32,739 nt of DNA from Armatimonadota bacterium (GTDB lineage Bacteria > Armatimonadota > UBA5829 > DTJY01). The first letter of the stretch is position 1. Each line of letters opens with the position of its first letter. The position numbers and the translations under genes are program-made. The stretch lies in NCBI GenBank assembly GCA_025358205.1, contig JANYKG010000006.1, positions 1 to 32,739 of the forward strand, written 5' to 3'. Below, one piece after another: positions 1 to 6,655 of the stretch. The notes under the pieces were generated by a model. It was not told the origin of the DNA. It made no database searches and worked only from the letters and a program-made list of their open reading frames with translations.

Positions 1-44
1 TGCTGAACGGGATGGAGGAGAAAAATCCCAAGGTAGGCCTGTGA
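1..44 (+). CDS. C-terminal end of an upstream gene (partial)
   Basis: Frame 3 is open from the window edge and ends at TGA 42-44, giving the last residues LNGMEEKNPKVGL. The TGA overlaps the GTG start of the next gene in a GTGA arrangement typical of translationally coupled genes, and a GGATGGAGGAG stretch at 10-20 lies upstream of that start. Too little is present to assign a family. It could be a chance open stretch, but the tight overlap favours a real upstream cistron in one operon with the DUF2064 gene. Confidence 0.45.
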   Translation, partial: LNGMEEKNPKVGL

Positions 45-688
45 GAAGAAAGATCATCGTGCTGGCAAAGAGTCCACGCGAAACTCAGTGGGTGCTGGCT
101 GATGCCATGGACGCGCAAATGGCATCCTGTTTGCATGAATGCCTGCTGATGGACACTCTGGAGAAGGCGTCCGCGGTGCCCGATGCGGAGTTGTCCGTTC
201 GCCCCGCCACAAGTGATGATGTGGATTTCCTGCGCGCTATATCGCCTGACTATGCGCTGTGTATGGCTAGCGATGACGTGATGGAGCAAGTGTATTCGCA
301 GGGATACGCCACCGTGCTTCTCTCGGCTGATGCGCCCACGCTTCCTGCCAGATTCATGGAACTTGCCTTTGACGCGCTGGCAATGGACGACGTGGATGTG
401 GCGCTGGGGCCTTGTGATACCGGCGGGTGGTATCTGCTCGGCATGAAACATCCGCGCCACGAGATGCTGGAGTTAGCTGAGACGTGCGACTGGGGCGAGC
501 TTGAGGAGCGTGCGTCGGCGCTGAGTCTTCGATGGTACGTGCTGCCGGGTTGGCGGTGCGTGCGCGGACCGGATGATCTGCGAGCATTGAAGGACGAACT
601 CACGAAACCGCTCTACGCCGGACGCTCTGCGCCTCGCACACGGCGGTTCCTGCGCTCGACTGAGACGGCCTCACCGACTGCCCGATAA
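41..688 (+). CDS. DUF2064 / TIGR04282-type glycosyltransferase-like protein
   Basis: A 215-residue soluble protein resembling the DUF2064 family, a nucleotide-sugar transferase fold related to CofC and MobA. The N-terminal beta strand IIVLAKSP (5-12), the LHECLLMDTL helix (31-40), SADAPTLP (95-102) and the GPCDTGGWYLLG block (123-134) follow the family pattern; the last is usually written GP..DGGYYLIG. The N-terminal PGxxKTRL nucleotide-binding motif, expected right after the first strand, is absent: the sequence reads PRETQWVLADAMD instead. Substrate use may therefore be altered or lost. The start is GTG, overlapping the upstream stop, so coupled translation is likely. The 3' neighbour is convergent. 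Family assignment is fairly sure; the substrate is unknown. Confidence 0.75.
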   Translation: MRRKIIVLAKSPRETQWVLADAMDAQMASCLHECLLMDTLEKASAVPDAELSVRPATSDDVDFLRAISPDYALCMASDDVMEQVYSQGYATVLLSADAPTLPARFMELAFDALAMDDVDVALGPCDTGGWYLLGMKHPRHEMLELAETCDWGELEERASALSLRWYVLPGWRCVRGPDDLRALKDELTKPLYAGRSAPRTRRFLRSTETASPTAR

Positions 689-715
689 TCACGGATTGGT
701 CAGCACACCCGCACG

Positions 716-1519
716 TTAGCGCATTTCCTGGCCGCCGGTGACGTTTAGCGCCTGGCCCGTCATGTAGTTTGACTGCTCGGACGCCAGGAAGACCGTCACG
801 TTGCAGACGTCCTCGTAGGTACATCCACGGCCCAGCGGAACCTGGCCGAGATACTTTTCCTTCACTTGCTCTATGGTCAATCCCTGGGTTTCCGAATACT
901 GCTTGAATAGGCTGTCCTGCCAGAGCGTGCCGTCCAGCAGGTTACCGGGGCAAATCGCGTTCACTCGCACACCGTACTCGGCCATTTCAAGCGCCAGGCT
1001 CTGGGTAAGTCCGATACCGCCGAACTTGCTGGCGGCGTAGGCAGAGTTCTTGAAGCTGCCCTTCTTGCCGGACTTGGAGTTGATCTGGATGATGCTGCCG
1101 CTCTTCTGCTTTTCCATGACCTTGGCGGCCTCTCGCGCACAGATGAAGTACCCGACGAGGTTCACGTCTATTACCCTGCGCCAGTCCGACACGGGGAACT
1201 CGGAGACGGCGCCGGCCTTGAGGATGCCAGCGTTGCAGACCATGATGTCCAGGCTTCCGAACGCCGAGACCGTCTTCTCCACCAGCGTCTCTACTTGATG
1301 CTCATCGGTGATATCGGCACGGTCGGCCATGGCTTTAACGCCGAGAGCGCTCTCGATGTCTTCCGCTACGGCTTTAGCCTGGTCAACGTTTATATCGGCG
1401 ATGACGACGTTGCATCCCTCGGCAGCAAGTCTGCGGGCGATTGCCTCGCCCAGCCCCTGACCCGCACCGGTAATGATCGCGTTCTTGCCTGATAACTGCC
1501 CGCAATTCTGATTATTCAT
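716..1519 (-). CDS. srlD: SDR-family sorbitol-6-phosphate 2-dehydrogenase (SrlD-like)
   Basis: A classical short-chain dehydrogenase of 267 residues. The NAD-binding motif TGAGQGLG is at 17-24 and NAG at 96-98; the catalytic set is N120, S148, Y161 and K165. The block from IIQINSKSGK through YAASKFGGIGLTQSLALEMAEYG, the VPLGRGC segment and the C-terminal ALNVTGGQ closely follow E. coli SrlD, which oxidises D-glucitol-6-phosphate to fructose-6-phosphate with NAD. It is the last gene of a minus-strand cluster behind a SorE-like MDR enzyme and a class II aldolase, consistent with reduction and re-oxidation of a hexitol phosphate. The ribosome site TAGGAG lies about 14 nt before the ATG, rather far. 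A different polyol-phosphate substrate remains possible. Confidence 0.8.
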   Translation of the reverse strand: MNNQNCGQLSGKNAIITGAGQGLGEAIARRLAAEGCNVVIADINVDQAKAVAEDIESALGVKAMADRADITDEHQVETLVEKTVSAFGSLDIMVCNAGILKAGAVSEFPVSDWRRVIDVNLVGYFICAREAAKVMEKQKSGSIIQINSKSGKKGSFKNSAYAASKFGGIGLTQSLALEMAEYGVRVNAICPGNLLDGTLWQDSLFKQYSETQGLTIEQVKEKYLGQVPLGRGCTYEDVCNVTVFLASEQSNYMTGQALNVTGGQEMR

Positions 1520-1550
1520 GACTCTTACTTGTACTCCTACTCGAAATCAG

Positions 1551-1628
1551 GTGGTAGGTGGTAGTTGTTAGGTGTTAGGGTGCAGAACCGAAAACCCAGA
1601 CTAACACCTAACACCAAACACCCAACAC
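1551..1628. repeat. Heptad-word inverted repeat in spacer (copy D1)
   Basis: The left side reads as consecutive 7-bp words GTGGTAG, GTGGTAG, TTGTTAG, GTGTTAG (1551-1578). The right side reads CTAACAC, CTAACAC, CAAACAC, CCAACAC (1601-1628). GTTAGGTGTTAG (1567-1578) is a perfect reverse complement of 1601-1612, so the two halves can form a hairpin with a 22-nt loop. It sits in the 116-bp spacer between the MDR gene stop and the SDR start, on a transcript shared by both. Confidence 0.75.
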
Positions 1629-1635
1629 TTGGCTC

Positions 1636-3369
1636 CTATATCTCCGCTTTCGTCCTCAGTAACTCCGCTTCCGCCTCGCGGTTCCAGAACATCCCGTCAG
1701 TCAGCATGTCGTACACATTCGGCAGAACGGTCTTCAGATCCTCAACCGCCGTCAGCGCCAACCCGCGAACCTGCGGATAGATAACCACCTTGCCGGGGAA
1801 CTTGCCTTCCTTCGCCGCGAGCATTCCGTCCCACGACGCCTCCATGCCGCCCACCGCCGCGACGGATGTGTTCGTGGAAAGCTTGCCGGACTCCGCCGCG
1901 TGCAGGGTGTCCAGCATATCGCTGACCTTGGAGCCGCTGCTGCCGACAAAGCGAATCTGCTTCGTGTAGACCGGGCTTAGGTCCAGGCTCACGATTGTGC
2001 CGATCGGCAGCCCTGCGAACACGTTCATCAGCCCCTGCTCTGCGAGGAACGGCGCGGCGTGCTCGATCAGCGCGGGTACCGGGGCCAACACCACTATATC
2101 ATCAAAACCCTTGCCGCCGGTGAACTCGTTCAGCAGGTCGTCGAACTCTTCTTTGCTCATCTCCTTCGGGTTCACCACGCGGAAATCTACTCCGCGCCGT
2201 GCCGCGATGGGGCTGAACCGCTCCTTCACGCTGTTCAGGCGAGCAGTGTCAACGTCGGTGGCGATGACCTTCATCGGGCCGCCTTCCAACTCCACCGCGC
2301 GCTGGGTATGCATCTGACCCATCGGGCCGCCCGCGCCTATCAGCCACGTCACGCCGCCGGGCTTAAGCTCGCTCGGAGTGCGGATCGGCGCATATGCGTC
2401 GGAGACCTTCTTGCCCATTGTACCCAGATATGAATGGTTCTTGTAGTGGACCTTGCCGATGTCAATCTTGACCGGGTCGTCCAGCGGCTTGTCGGCTAGT
2501 ATGCTCATGATGCCGTGCGCGCCCAGAAGCGGAGCGGCTTTTTCGATCTTCTTGCCGTCAGCCCCAAGCATAATGATGTCGTCAAACAGACCGTATTTCG
2601 CCTCAAACTGCTCCATGTCCAGCGAGCCAAACGCGAACGACTCGACGAGTTCGCACTCTTTCGCGGCTGCCAGGGCCTTCACTTTGTCCATCATGGTCGG
2701 GCACAGATTCGTCGCCACGATCAGCTTCGGCGCCTCCGCCAGGTCAAGCTCGTAATCGCAGTCGCAGTCACACCCGCAGATGATCCAGACCTTCCCGCCC
2801 GGCTTGTTGGCGGCGCGGCGTCCGATGCGGTAGGATGCGACCACGCAGGCCCACGGCTCGGCGAGTGCGGCCTCGGCGTACCCGGTGTCGTCCTGCATGG
2901 GGAGCAAGTAGCAGCCCTCGTCGCCGTTGAGAACTTCCTTGGCGATGACCTGGTATTGGGTCTGGCCGCCGGGGAGGACGTAGCCCCACGCCATGCTGAC
3001 ACCGTTGACAAAAACATCCGCCTGAACGATATACCGCTGGCCGACCTTGAACTTGTCCTTGAGCTGGTCACCGATGCCGACGATGGTCACCGCCGCCTCG
3101 TGCCCGAGCGTGACCGGGTCGTTGACCAGGTCGCGGCCCGTGATTCGAGGGTGCTTGTCGCCCTGGTTAATCACCTTGATGTCGCTGAAACAGATGCTTA
3201 TGGCATCCACGCGGACCAGAAGCTGATCCGGGCCGTATGATGGCATCGGCAGTTCGTCCGGCTTCTTATCCCGTCCGAAATTCTCCATCCCCGCGCCGTA
3301 CAAATGCCACGTGAGAATGGTCTTCGGGAGAGCGTATGAGACCTCTTTGTAGGTTTTCAGAATATCCAT
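1636..3369 (-). CDS. Zinc-type MDR dehydrogenase, SorE-like, with duplicated Rossmann domain
   Basis: A 577-residue medium-chain dehydrogenase, far longer than the usual 340-400. Residues 40-190 form the GroES-like catalytic domain, with possible zinc ligands C60 (SICFSD), H90-E91 (LGHEAA) and E171 (LAEPWAC). The GQRYIVQAD stretch resembles Klebsiella L-sorbose-1-phosphate reductase SorE. Two Rossmann-like modules follow. Module 1 (about 189-330) has ICGCDCDCDYEL where a glycine loop is expected. Module 2 (about 336-490) has canonical GAGGPMG (345-351). They align with each other: KPGGKVWII/KPGGVTWLI, KKIEKAAPLLGAHGIM/ALIEHAAPFLAEQGLM, YLGTMGKKVSD/FVGSSGSKVSD. GGAGG lies 10 nt before the ATG. 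It probably interconverts a ketose phosphate and a hexitol phosphate with the adjacent SrlD-like enzyme; the substrate is inferred. Confidence 0.78.
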   Translation of the reverse strand: MDILKTYKEVSYALPKTILTWHLYGAGMENFGRDKKPDELPMPSYGPDQLLVRVDAISICFSDIKVINQGDKHPRITGRDLVNDPVTLGHEAAVTIVGIGDQLKDKFKVGQRYIVQADVFVNGVSMAWGYVLPGGQTQYQVIAKEVLNGDEGCYLLPMQDDTGYAEAALAEPWACVVASYRIGRRAANKPGGKVWIICGCDCDCDYELDLAEAPKLIVATNLCPTMMDKVKALAAAKECELVESFAFGSLDMEQFEAKYGLFDDIIMLGADGKKIEKAAPLLGAHGIMSILADKPLDDPVKIDIGKVHYKNHSYLGTMGKKVSDAYAPIRTPSELKPGGVTWLIGAGGPMGQMHTQRAVELEGGPMKVIATDVDTARLNSVKERFSPIAARRGVDFRVVNPKEMSKEEFDDLLNEFTGGKGFDDIVVLAPVPALIEHAAPFLAEQGLMNVFAGLPIGTIVSLDLSPVYTKQIRFVGSSGSKVSDMLDTLHAAESGKLSTNTSVAAVGGMEASWDGMLAAKEGKFPGKVVIYPQVRGLALTAVEDLKTVLPNVYDMLTDGMFWNREAEAELLRTKAEI

Positions 3370-3393
3370 TGTTCTCTATCCTCCGTCTACAGA

Positions 3394-3482
3394 ATGGCTC
3401 ATGGCTGATGGCTCATGGCTCAGGGGAGAGAACCCATCCGCAGCCATCGTCCATTGTCCGTCAGCCATTTCCTATCGTCCTT
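3394..3482. repeat. Heptad-word inverted repeat in spacer (copy D2)
   Basis: Four tandem heptamers ATGGCTC, ATGGCTG, ATGGCTC, ATGGCTC occupy 3394-3421. On the other side, in 7-bp register, are CAGCCAT (3441), CGTCCAT, TGTCCGT, CAGCCAT (3462), TTCCTAT and CGTCCTT, ending at 3482. CAGCCAT is the reverse complement of ATGGCTG. The right arm overlaps the stop codon and last codons of the aldolase gene, so the element forms the junction between aldolase and MDR genes. Confidence 0.72.
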
Positions 3483-4239
3483 CTATCAGTTTCTTCCGCT
3501 GGTCTTCATCAGGGCGATTGCCGATTCGGTACACCTGCTCCGGGGTCATGAAGCTGGGTCCGCCGAAGTTGACCGACCCGGCAAGCACCTTCGCCGTCTT
3601 GTCCCACATCAGCGTGATGCTCTCCACTTCCTTCGCCGTGTCGCCTATCGCAATCAGGCCGTGGTTCTGCATCAGAATCGCCTTCGGTCGGCAGCCGCGT
3701 TCCACGACGTAATCCTTCACCGTCTGACGGACGCTCCGGGCGAGCGTAACGCCGGGATCGGTGTAGTCCACGTATGCCGGCGCAATCCCACAGCAGACGA
3801 TTTCGTCCGGGAATATCCGCCCGATGGTCGCTTTGCGCCAGTTCTTGGTGCAGAGGATGGAGTTCACGGAAATGGGGTGCGTGTGGCCGATGAAGTTCAC
3901 GCCCGGCAGGCTGAGCAGATACGCGTGAAACACGGTTTCGATGCTCGGCAGGTACTTGCCCTGTGGATCAACCATCGCAGCGCGGAGCCTCGCCTTGATC
4001 TCCGAATCGCTCAGTTCCGGACCATCGAGCATCGCCAGTACCCTCGGCGCGTTGACCTCGACCAGCCCCTCTGCGTCAATAGTGCCGAGTTGAGTGCCGC
4101 TGGCCTTCACGTAAAATGTGTTGTCGTCAATCTTGGCGGAGGTGTTTCCCTCGCCGAGTATCACCAACCCCCTGCTCTCGATGCCGAGGTTGTGGGACAT
4201 GTTGATGAGTTGTTGCAGAACCTGTTCTTTGGAAGCCAT
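3472..4239 (-). CDS. Class II aldolase/adducin-family protein (sugar-phosphate aldolase)
   Basis: A 255-residue protein of the zinc-dependent class II aldolase family that includes L-fuculose- and L-rhamnulose-phosphate aldolases and ribulose-5-phosphate epimerase AraD. The phosphate-binding LGEGNTSAKI block, the KASGTQLGTI segment, the zinc-binding FIGHTHP motif and the later MQNHGLIAIGDT motif are all present. The ATG at 4239 is preferred over the in-frame codon 54 nt upstream because the family N-terminus aligns from MASKEQVLQQL and a GAGGGGGG stretch lies about 12 nt upstream. It is the first gene of the cluster, driven by an extended -10 promoter at 4336-4341. Its substrate is unknown; the hexitol-phosphate dehydrogenases beside it suggest a ketose phosphate. 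Confidence 0.82.
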   Translation of the reverse strand: MASKEQVLQQLINMSHNLGIESRGLVILGEGNTSAKIDDNTFYVKASGTQLGTIDAEGLVEVNAPRVLAMLDGPELSDSEIKARLRAAMVDPQGKYLPSIETVFHAYLLSLPGVNFIGHTHPISVNSILCTKNWRKATIGRIFPDEIVCCGIAPAYVDYTDPGVTLARSVRQTVKDYVVERGCRPKAILMQNHGLIAIGDTAKEVESITLMWDKTAKVLAGSVNFGGPSFMTPEQVYRIGNRPDEDQRKKLIEGR

Positions 4240-4335
4240 GGTGAATGCGTTCCCCCCTCGCTCGCTGTGGGCGAGCACTGCCGACACCGACAAAGATTTT
4301 CCAGGATGATGTCGGCACCCGTTCGTTTCGCGGAC

Positions 4336-4364
4336 ATTATAGCACGAACAGCGAGAAACGGAAA
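4336..4364 (-). promoter_or_regulatory. Extended -10 sigma70-type promoter of the aldolase cluster
   Basis: On the minus strand a perfect TATAAT (4336-4341) is preceded by TGC, giving an extended -10. The -35 position holds only TTTCCG (4359-4364, 17-bp spacer). The start point would lie near 4329, about 90 nt before the aldolase ATG. Confidence 0.6.
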
Positions 4365-4388
4365 ACCTTGGATGGAATGGCTGGTCAC

Positions 4389-4417
4389 TTTTACGCCAGG
4401 GTTATATGTGCTATACT
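4389..4417 (+). promoter_or_regulatory. Candidate promoter of the DUF262 gene
   Basis: TTTACG at 4390-4395 and TATACT at 4412-4417 are separated by 16 bp on the plus strand. The site is back to back with the aldolase promoter and gives a leader of about 110 nt before the GTG start at 4535. Confidence 0.5.
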
Positions 4418-4427
4418 AATGTTGAGG

Positions 4428-4453
4428 TTGCCTCGGACTCCTCAGCGAGGCAA
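4428..4453 (+). promoter_or_regulatory. Perfect 8-bp hairpin at the 5' end of the DUF262 leader
   Basis: TTGCCTCG (4428-4435) and CGAGGCAA (4446-4453) are exact reverse complements around a 10-nt loop. It begins a few bases after the predicted start point. No T-run follows, so it is not an intrinsic terminator. RNA stabilisation or protein binding are possible. Confidence 0.45.
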
Positions 4454-4534
4454 GATACGAGTACTAGTTGATATGCGTGGGAACCCGAGGTTGGTAGTTT
4501 CAGTAGTACGTATGCGATCACAGGGAGGCTAGCA

Positions 4535-6490
4535 GTGAAAATCAGCACGATTCTTGATCAGATCGATCTTGGCAGCATCGCGCTGCCTGAGTTTCAGCGA
4601 GGGTACGTGTGGAATCGAGATCAAGTTCGCGGGCTGATGCATTCGTTGTACCGAAAGCATCCTGTGGGGAGTCTGCTTGTGTGGGTCACCCAGACCGAGC
4701 ATGCCGACGCTCGTGGAAATGGACCGATCTCGCCGGGTTGGGTTCAACTACTACTTGACGGCCAGCAAAGAATTACCTCGCTGTACGGTATTGTCCGCGG
4801 ACAACCGCCGAAGTTCTTCGACGGCAACAGGCAGGCGTTCAGTGGGCTCCATTTCAACGTTGAGGAGGAGACATTCGAATTCTATGCGCCGATGAAGATG
4901 AAAGACAATCCCCTCTGGATAGAGGTTAATCGTGTCATCGGCAAGGGCATCGGTCCGTATATGCAGCAATTCAGTACAATCCCCGACATTGATCAGGACA
5001 AGCTGACGGAATATGTCAACCGTTTGTTGGCCGTGTGTGCCATTAAGGACATCGACCTCCATATTGAGCAGGTGACGGGAGAAGACAAAACCGTGGATGT
5101 CGTAGTAGACATCTTCAATCGTGTCAACAGCGGAGGGACTAAGCTTTCGAAGGGCGACCTCGCGCTAGCCAAGATCTGTGCGCAGTGGCCAGAGGCTCGC
5201 GACGAGATGAAGACCAGGCTATCCAAGTGGTCGAAGGCCGGCTACTACTTCAGGTTGGAATGGTTGCTGCGTAACATCAACACCATACTCACAGGAGAGG
5301 CGCTCTTCTCGGCTCTTAAGGATATTGATACCCCGCAGTTCAAATCCGGCCTTGTGCAAGCAGAGAAAGCTGTGGATTCTCTTCTGAACATGACCGCTGG
5401 TAGGTTAGGATTGGATCACGATCGGGTGCTGGGGAGTCGGTATTCCTTCCCTCTGTTGGCACGATACATGGTTCAACGCGGAGGCACTCTAACGGATCAG
5501 CGAGAACGCGATGCGCTCCTGTACTGGTACGTGCATACATTCCTCTGGGGACGATACGCAGGTTCAACGGAGAGCATACTCAATCAGGATCTCGCACTCA
5601 TTGAAGAAGCCGACGGAGCACTTGACCGGCTGATCAACCAACTGCGCCAGAACCGTGGTGACTTGCGCATCAAGGCAGACGATTTCAAGGGATGGAGCCT
5701 GGGTGCTCGCTTCTATCCACTGCTCTACATGCTGACCCGTGTTCAGGGTGCGCGCGATTGGGGAACTGGGCTGCCATTGTCGGCCAATATGCTGGGCAAT
5801 TTCAGCACTCTACATCTGCACCACATCTGTCCCAAAGCATTGCTCTACAGATGCAACTATTCGCGGCCTGAAGTGAACGCCATCGCTAACTTCTGCTTCC
5901 TAACGCAGGAGAGCAACATTAAGATCCAGGACCGTGCGCCGGAGGAGTACCTGCCAGAGATCGAGCGCAAGTTTCCGGGGGCACTCGCTTCGCAATGGAT
6001 TCCTACTGATCCTGACCTGTGGAGAGTTGAAAGACACCGAGATTTCCTTGCTGCTCGACGCGAACTCCTTGCGAATGCGTCCAATGACTTCCTCGACAGT
6101 CTGCTGTCAGGGTCAAGGCCTGAACAGGTGCAGGCCCAATCTGTTTCGTTGTTCGACCGTGAATCACTCGCCATACCGGGCGGAGTTACGGGTGAGGAAG
6201 AAGAGAGGATTCTCTTCGAATGCCTGGATTGGGTTGTTGAACAAGGACTCCCCGAAGGCGAGTTGTCCTATGAGCTAACAGACCCGAATACCGGAGAACT
6301 ACTGGCCGTGATTGATCTTGCATGGCCAAATGGTCTTCAAGAGGGTTTCAGTGATCCAGTCGCACTACTGATAGATGAGGACCTGCAGGTAGAACAGATC
6401 GTCAATCAAGCTGGCTACTTGTTCTTCACCAACATGGACAGCTTCAAAGCATACGTCAAGCAGAGTATTCTAGCGGAGGCGTTGGCCTAG
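4535..6490 (+). CDS. DUF262/HNH protein, GmrSD-like nuclease
   Basis: A 651-residue cytoplasmic protein. The N-terminal DUF262 (ParB/Srx-like NTP-using fold) shows LPEFQRGYVW (17-26), DGQQR (75-79) and FNRVNSGGTKLS (194-205). A middle helical region leads to a DUF1524-like HNH site, HHICPKAL (429-436) with N448, N452 and N461 downstream, consistent with a metal-dependent nuclease. From about residue 530 there is a further ~120-residue extension that I cannot assign. Family members include the type IV modification-dependent restriction system GmrSD and other phage-defence proteins. The start is GTG with GGGAGG six nt upstream. It stands alone, with its own promoter and opposite to both neighbours, which fits a single-gene defence system. 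The target is unknown. Confidence 0.82.
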   Translation: MKISTILDQIDLGSIALPEFQRGYVWNRDQVRGLMHSLYRKHPVGSLLVWVTQTEHADARGNGPISPGWVQLLLDGQQRITSLYGIVRGQPPKFFDGNRQAFSGLHFNVEEETFEFYAPMKMKDNPLWIEVNRVIGKGIGPYMQQFSTIPDIDQDKLTEYVNRLLAVCAIKDIDLHIEQVTGEDKTVDVVVDIFNRVNSGGTKLSKGDLALAKICAQWPEARDEMKTRLSKWSKAGYYFRLEWLLRNINTILTGEALFSALKDIDTPQFKSGLVQAEKAVDSLLNMTAGRLGLDHDRVLGSRYSFPLLARYMVQRGGTLTDQRERDALLYWYVHTFLWGRYAGSTESILNQDLALIEEADGALDRLINQLRQNRGDLRIKADDFKGWSLGARFYPLLYMLTRVQGARDWGTGLPLSANMLGNFSTLHLHHICPKALLYRCNYSRPEVNAIANFCFLTQESNIKIQDRAPEEYLPEIERKFPGALASQWIPTDPDLWRVERHRDFLAARRELLANASNDFLDSLLSGSRPEQVQAQSVSLFDRESLAIPGGVTGEEEERILFECLDWVVEQGLPEGELSYELTDPNTGELLAVIDLAWPNGLQEGFSDPVALLIDEDLQVEQIVNQAGYLFFTNMDSFKAYVKQSILAEALA

Positions 6491-6540
6491 GGCATGCCGG
6501 TGATCGGTACGGTCGCCAGTACCACGTGAATGATGTGTAA

Positions 6541-6642
6541 CTCGAACAAGGGCACTGAGTGTTCAAGCGCCCGAGTTTACCAATGCTGCTGCGGACCTGG
6601 GCTTAGCCCCAGAACGCTTCGCTGGGGTCTCGGCGCTAAGCC
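6541..6642. terminator. Two stem-loops between convergent genes
   Basis: The 165-bp gap between the DUF262 and nucleoside phosphorylase stops contains CTCG..GGGC (6541-6554) facing GCCC..GAG (about 6570-6574), and a longer imperfect stem: GGCTTAGC+CCCAG (6600-6612) facing CTGGG (6622-6626) and GCTAAGCC (6635-6642). No strong T-run follows on either strand. They may act as a shared transcription stop for the convergent genes. Confidence 0.35.
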
Positions 6643-6655
6643 TGACTTCAGACCT

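Noticed and set aside
2515-3240. Plus-strand open frame of 241 codons opposite the MDR gene
   Set aside because: No motif; composition typical of the complement of a GC-rich gene with recognisable domains.
1551-3482. CRISPR-like array from the tandem words
   Set aside because: The units are 7 bp with no spacers between them and are arranged as inverted halves; no cas genes are present.
3415-4419. Long plus-strand open frame of 334 codons opposite the aldolase gene
   Set aside because: It is rich in His/Arg/Val, has no family motifs and lies antisense to a clear class II aldolase. It is a GC-rich antisense shadow.
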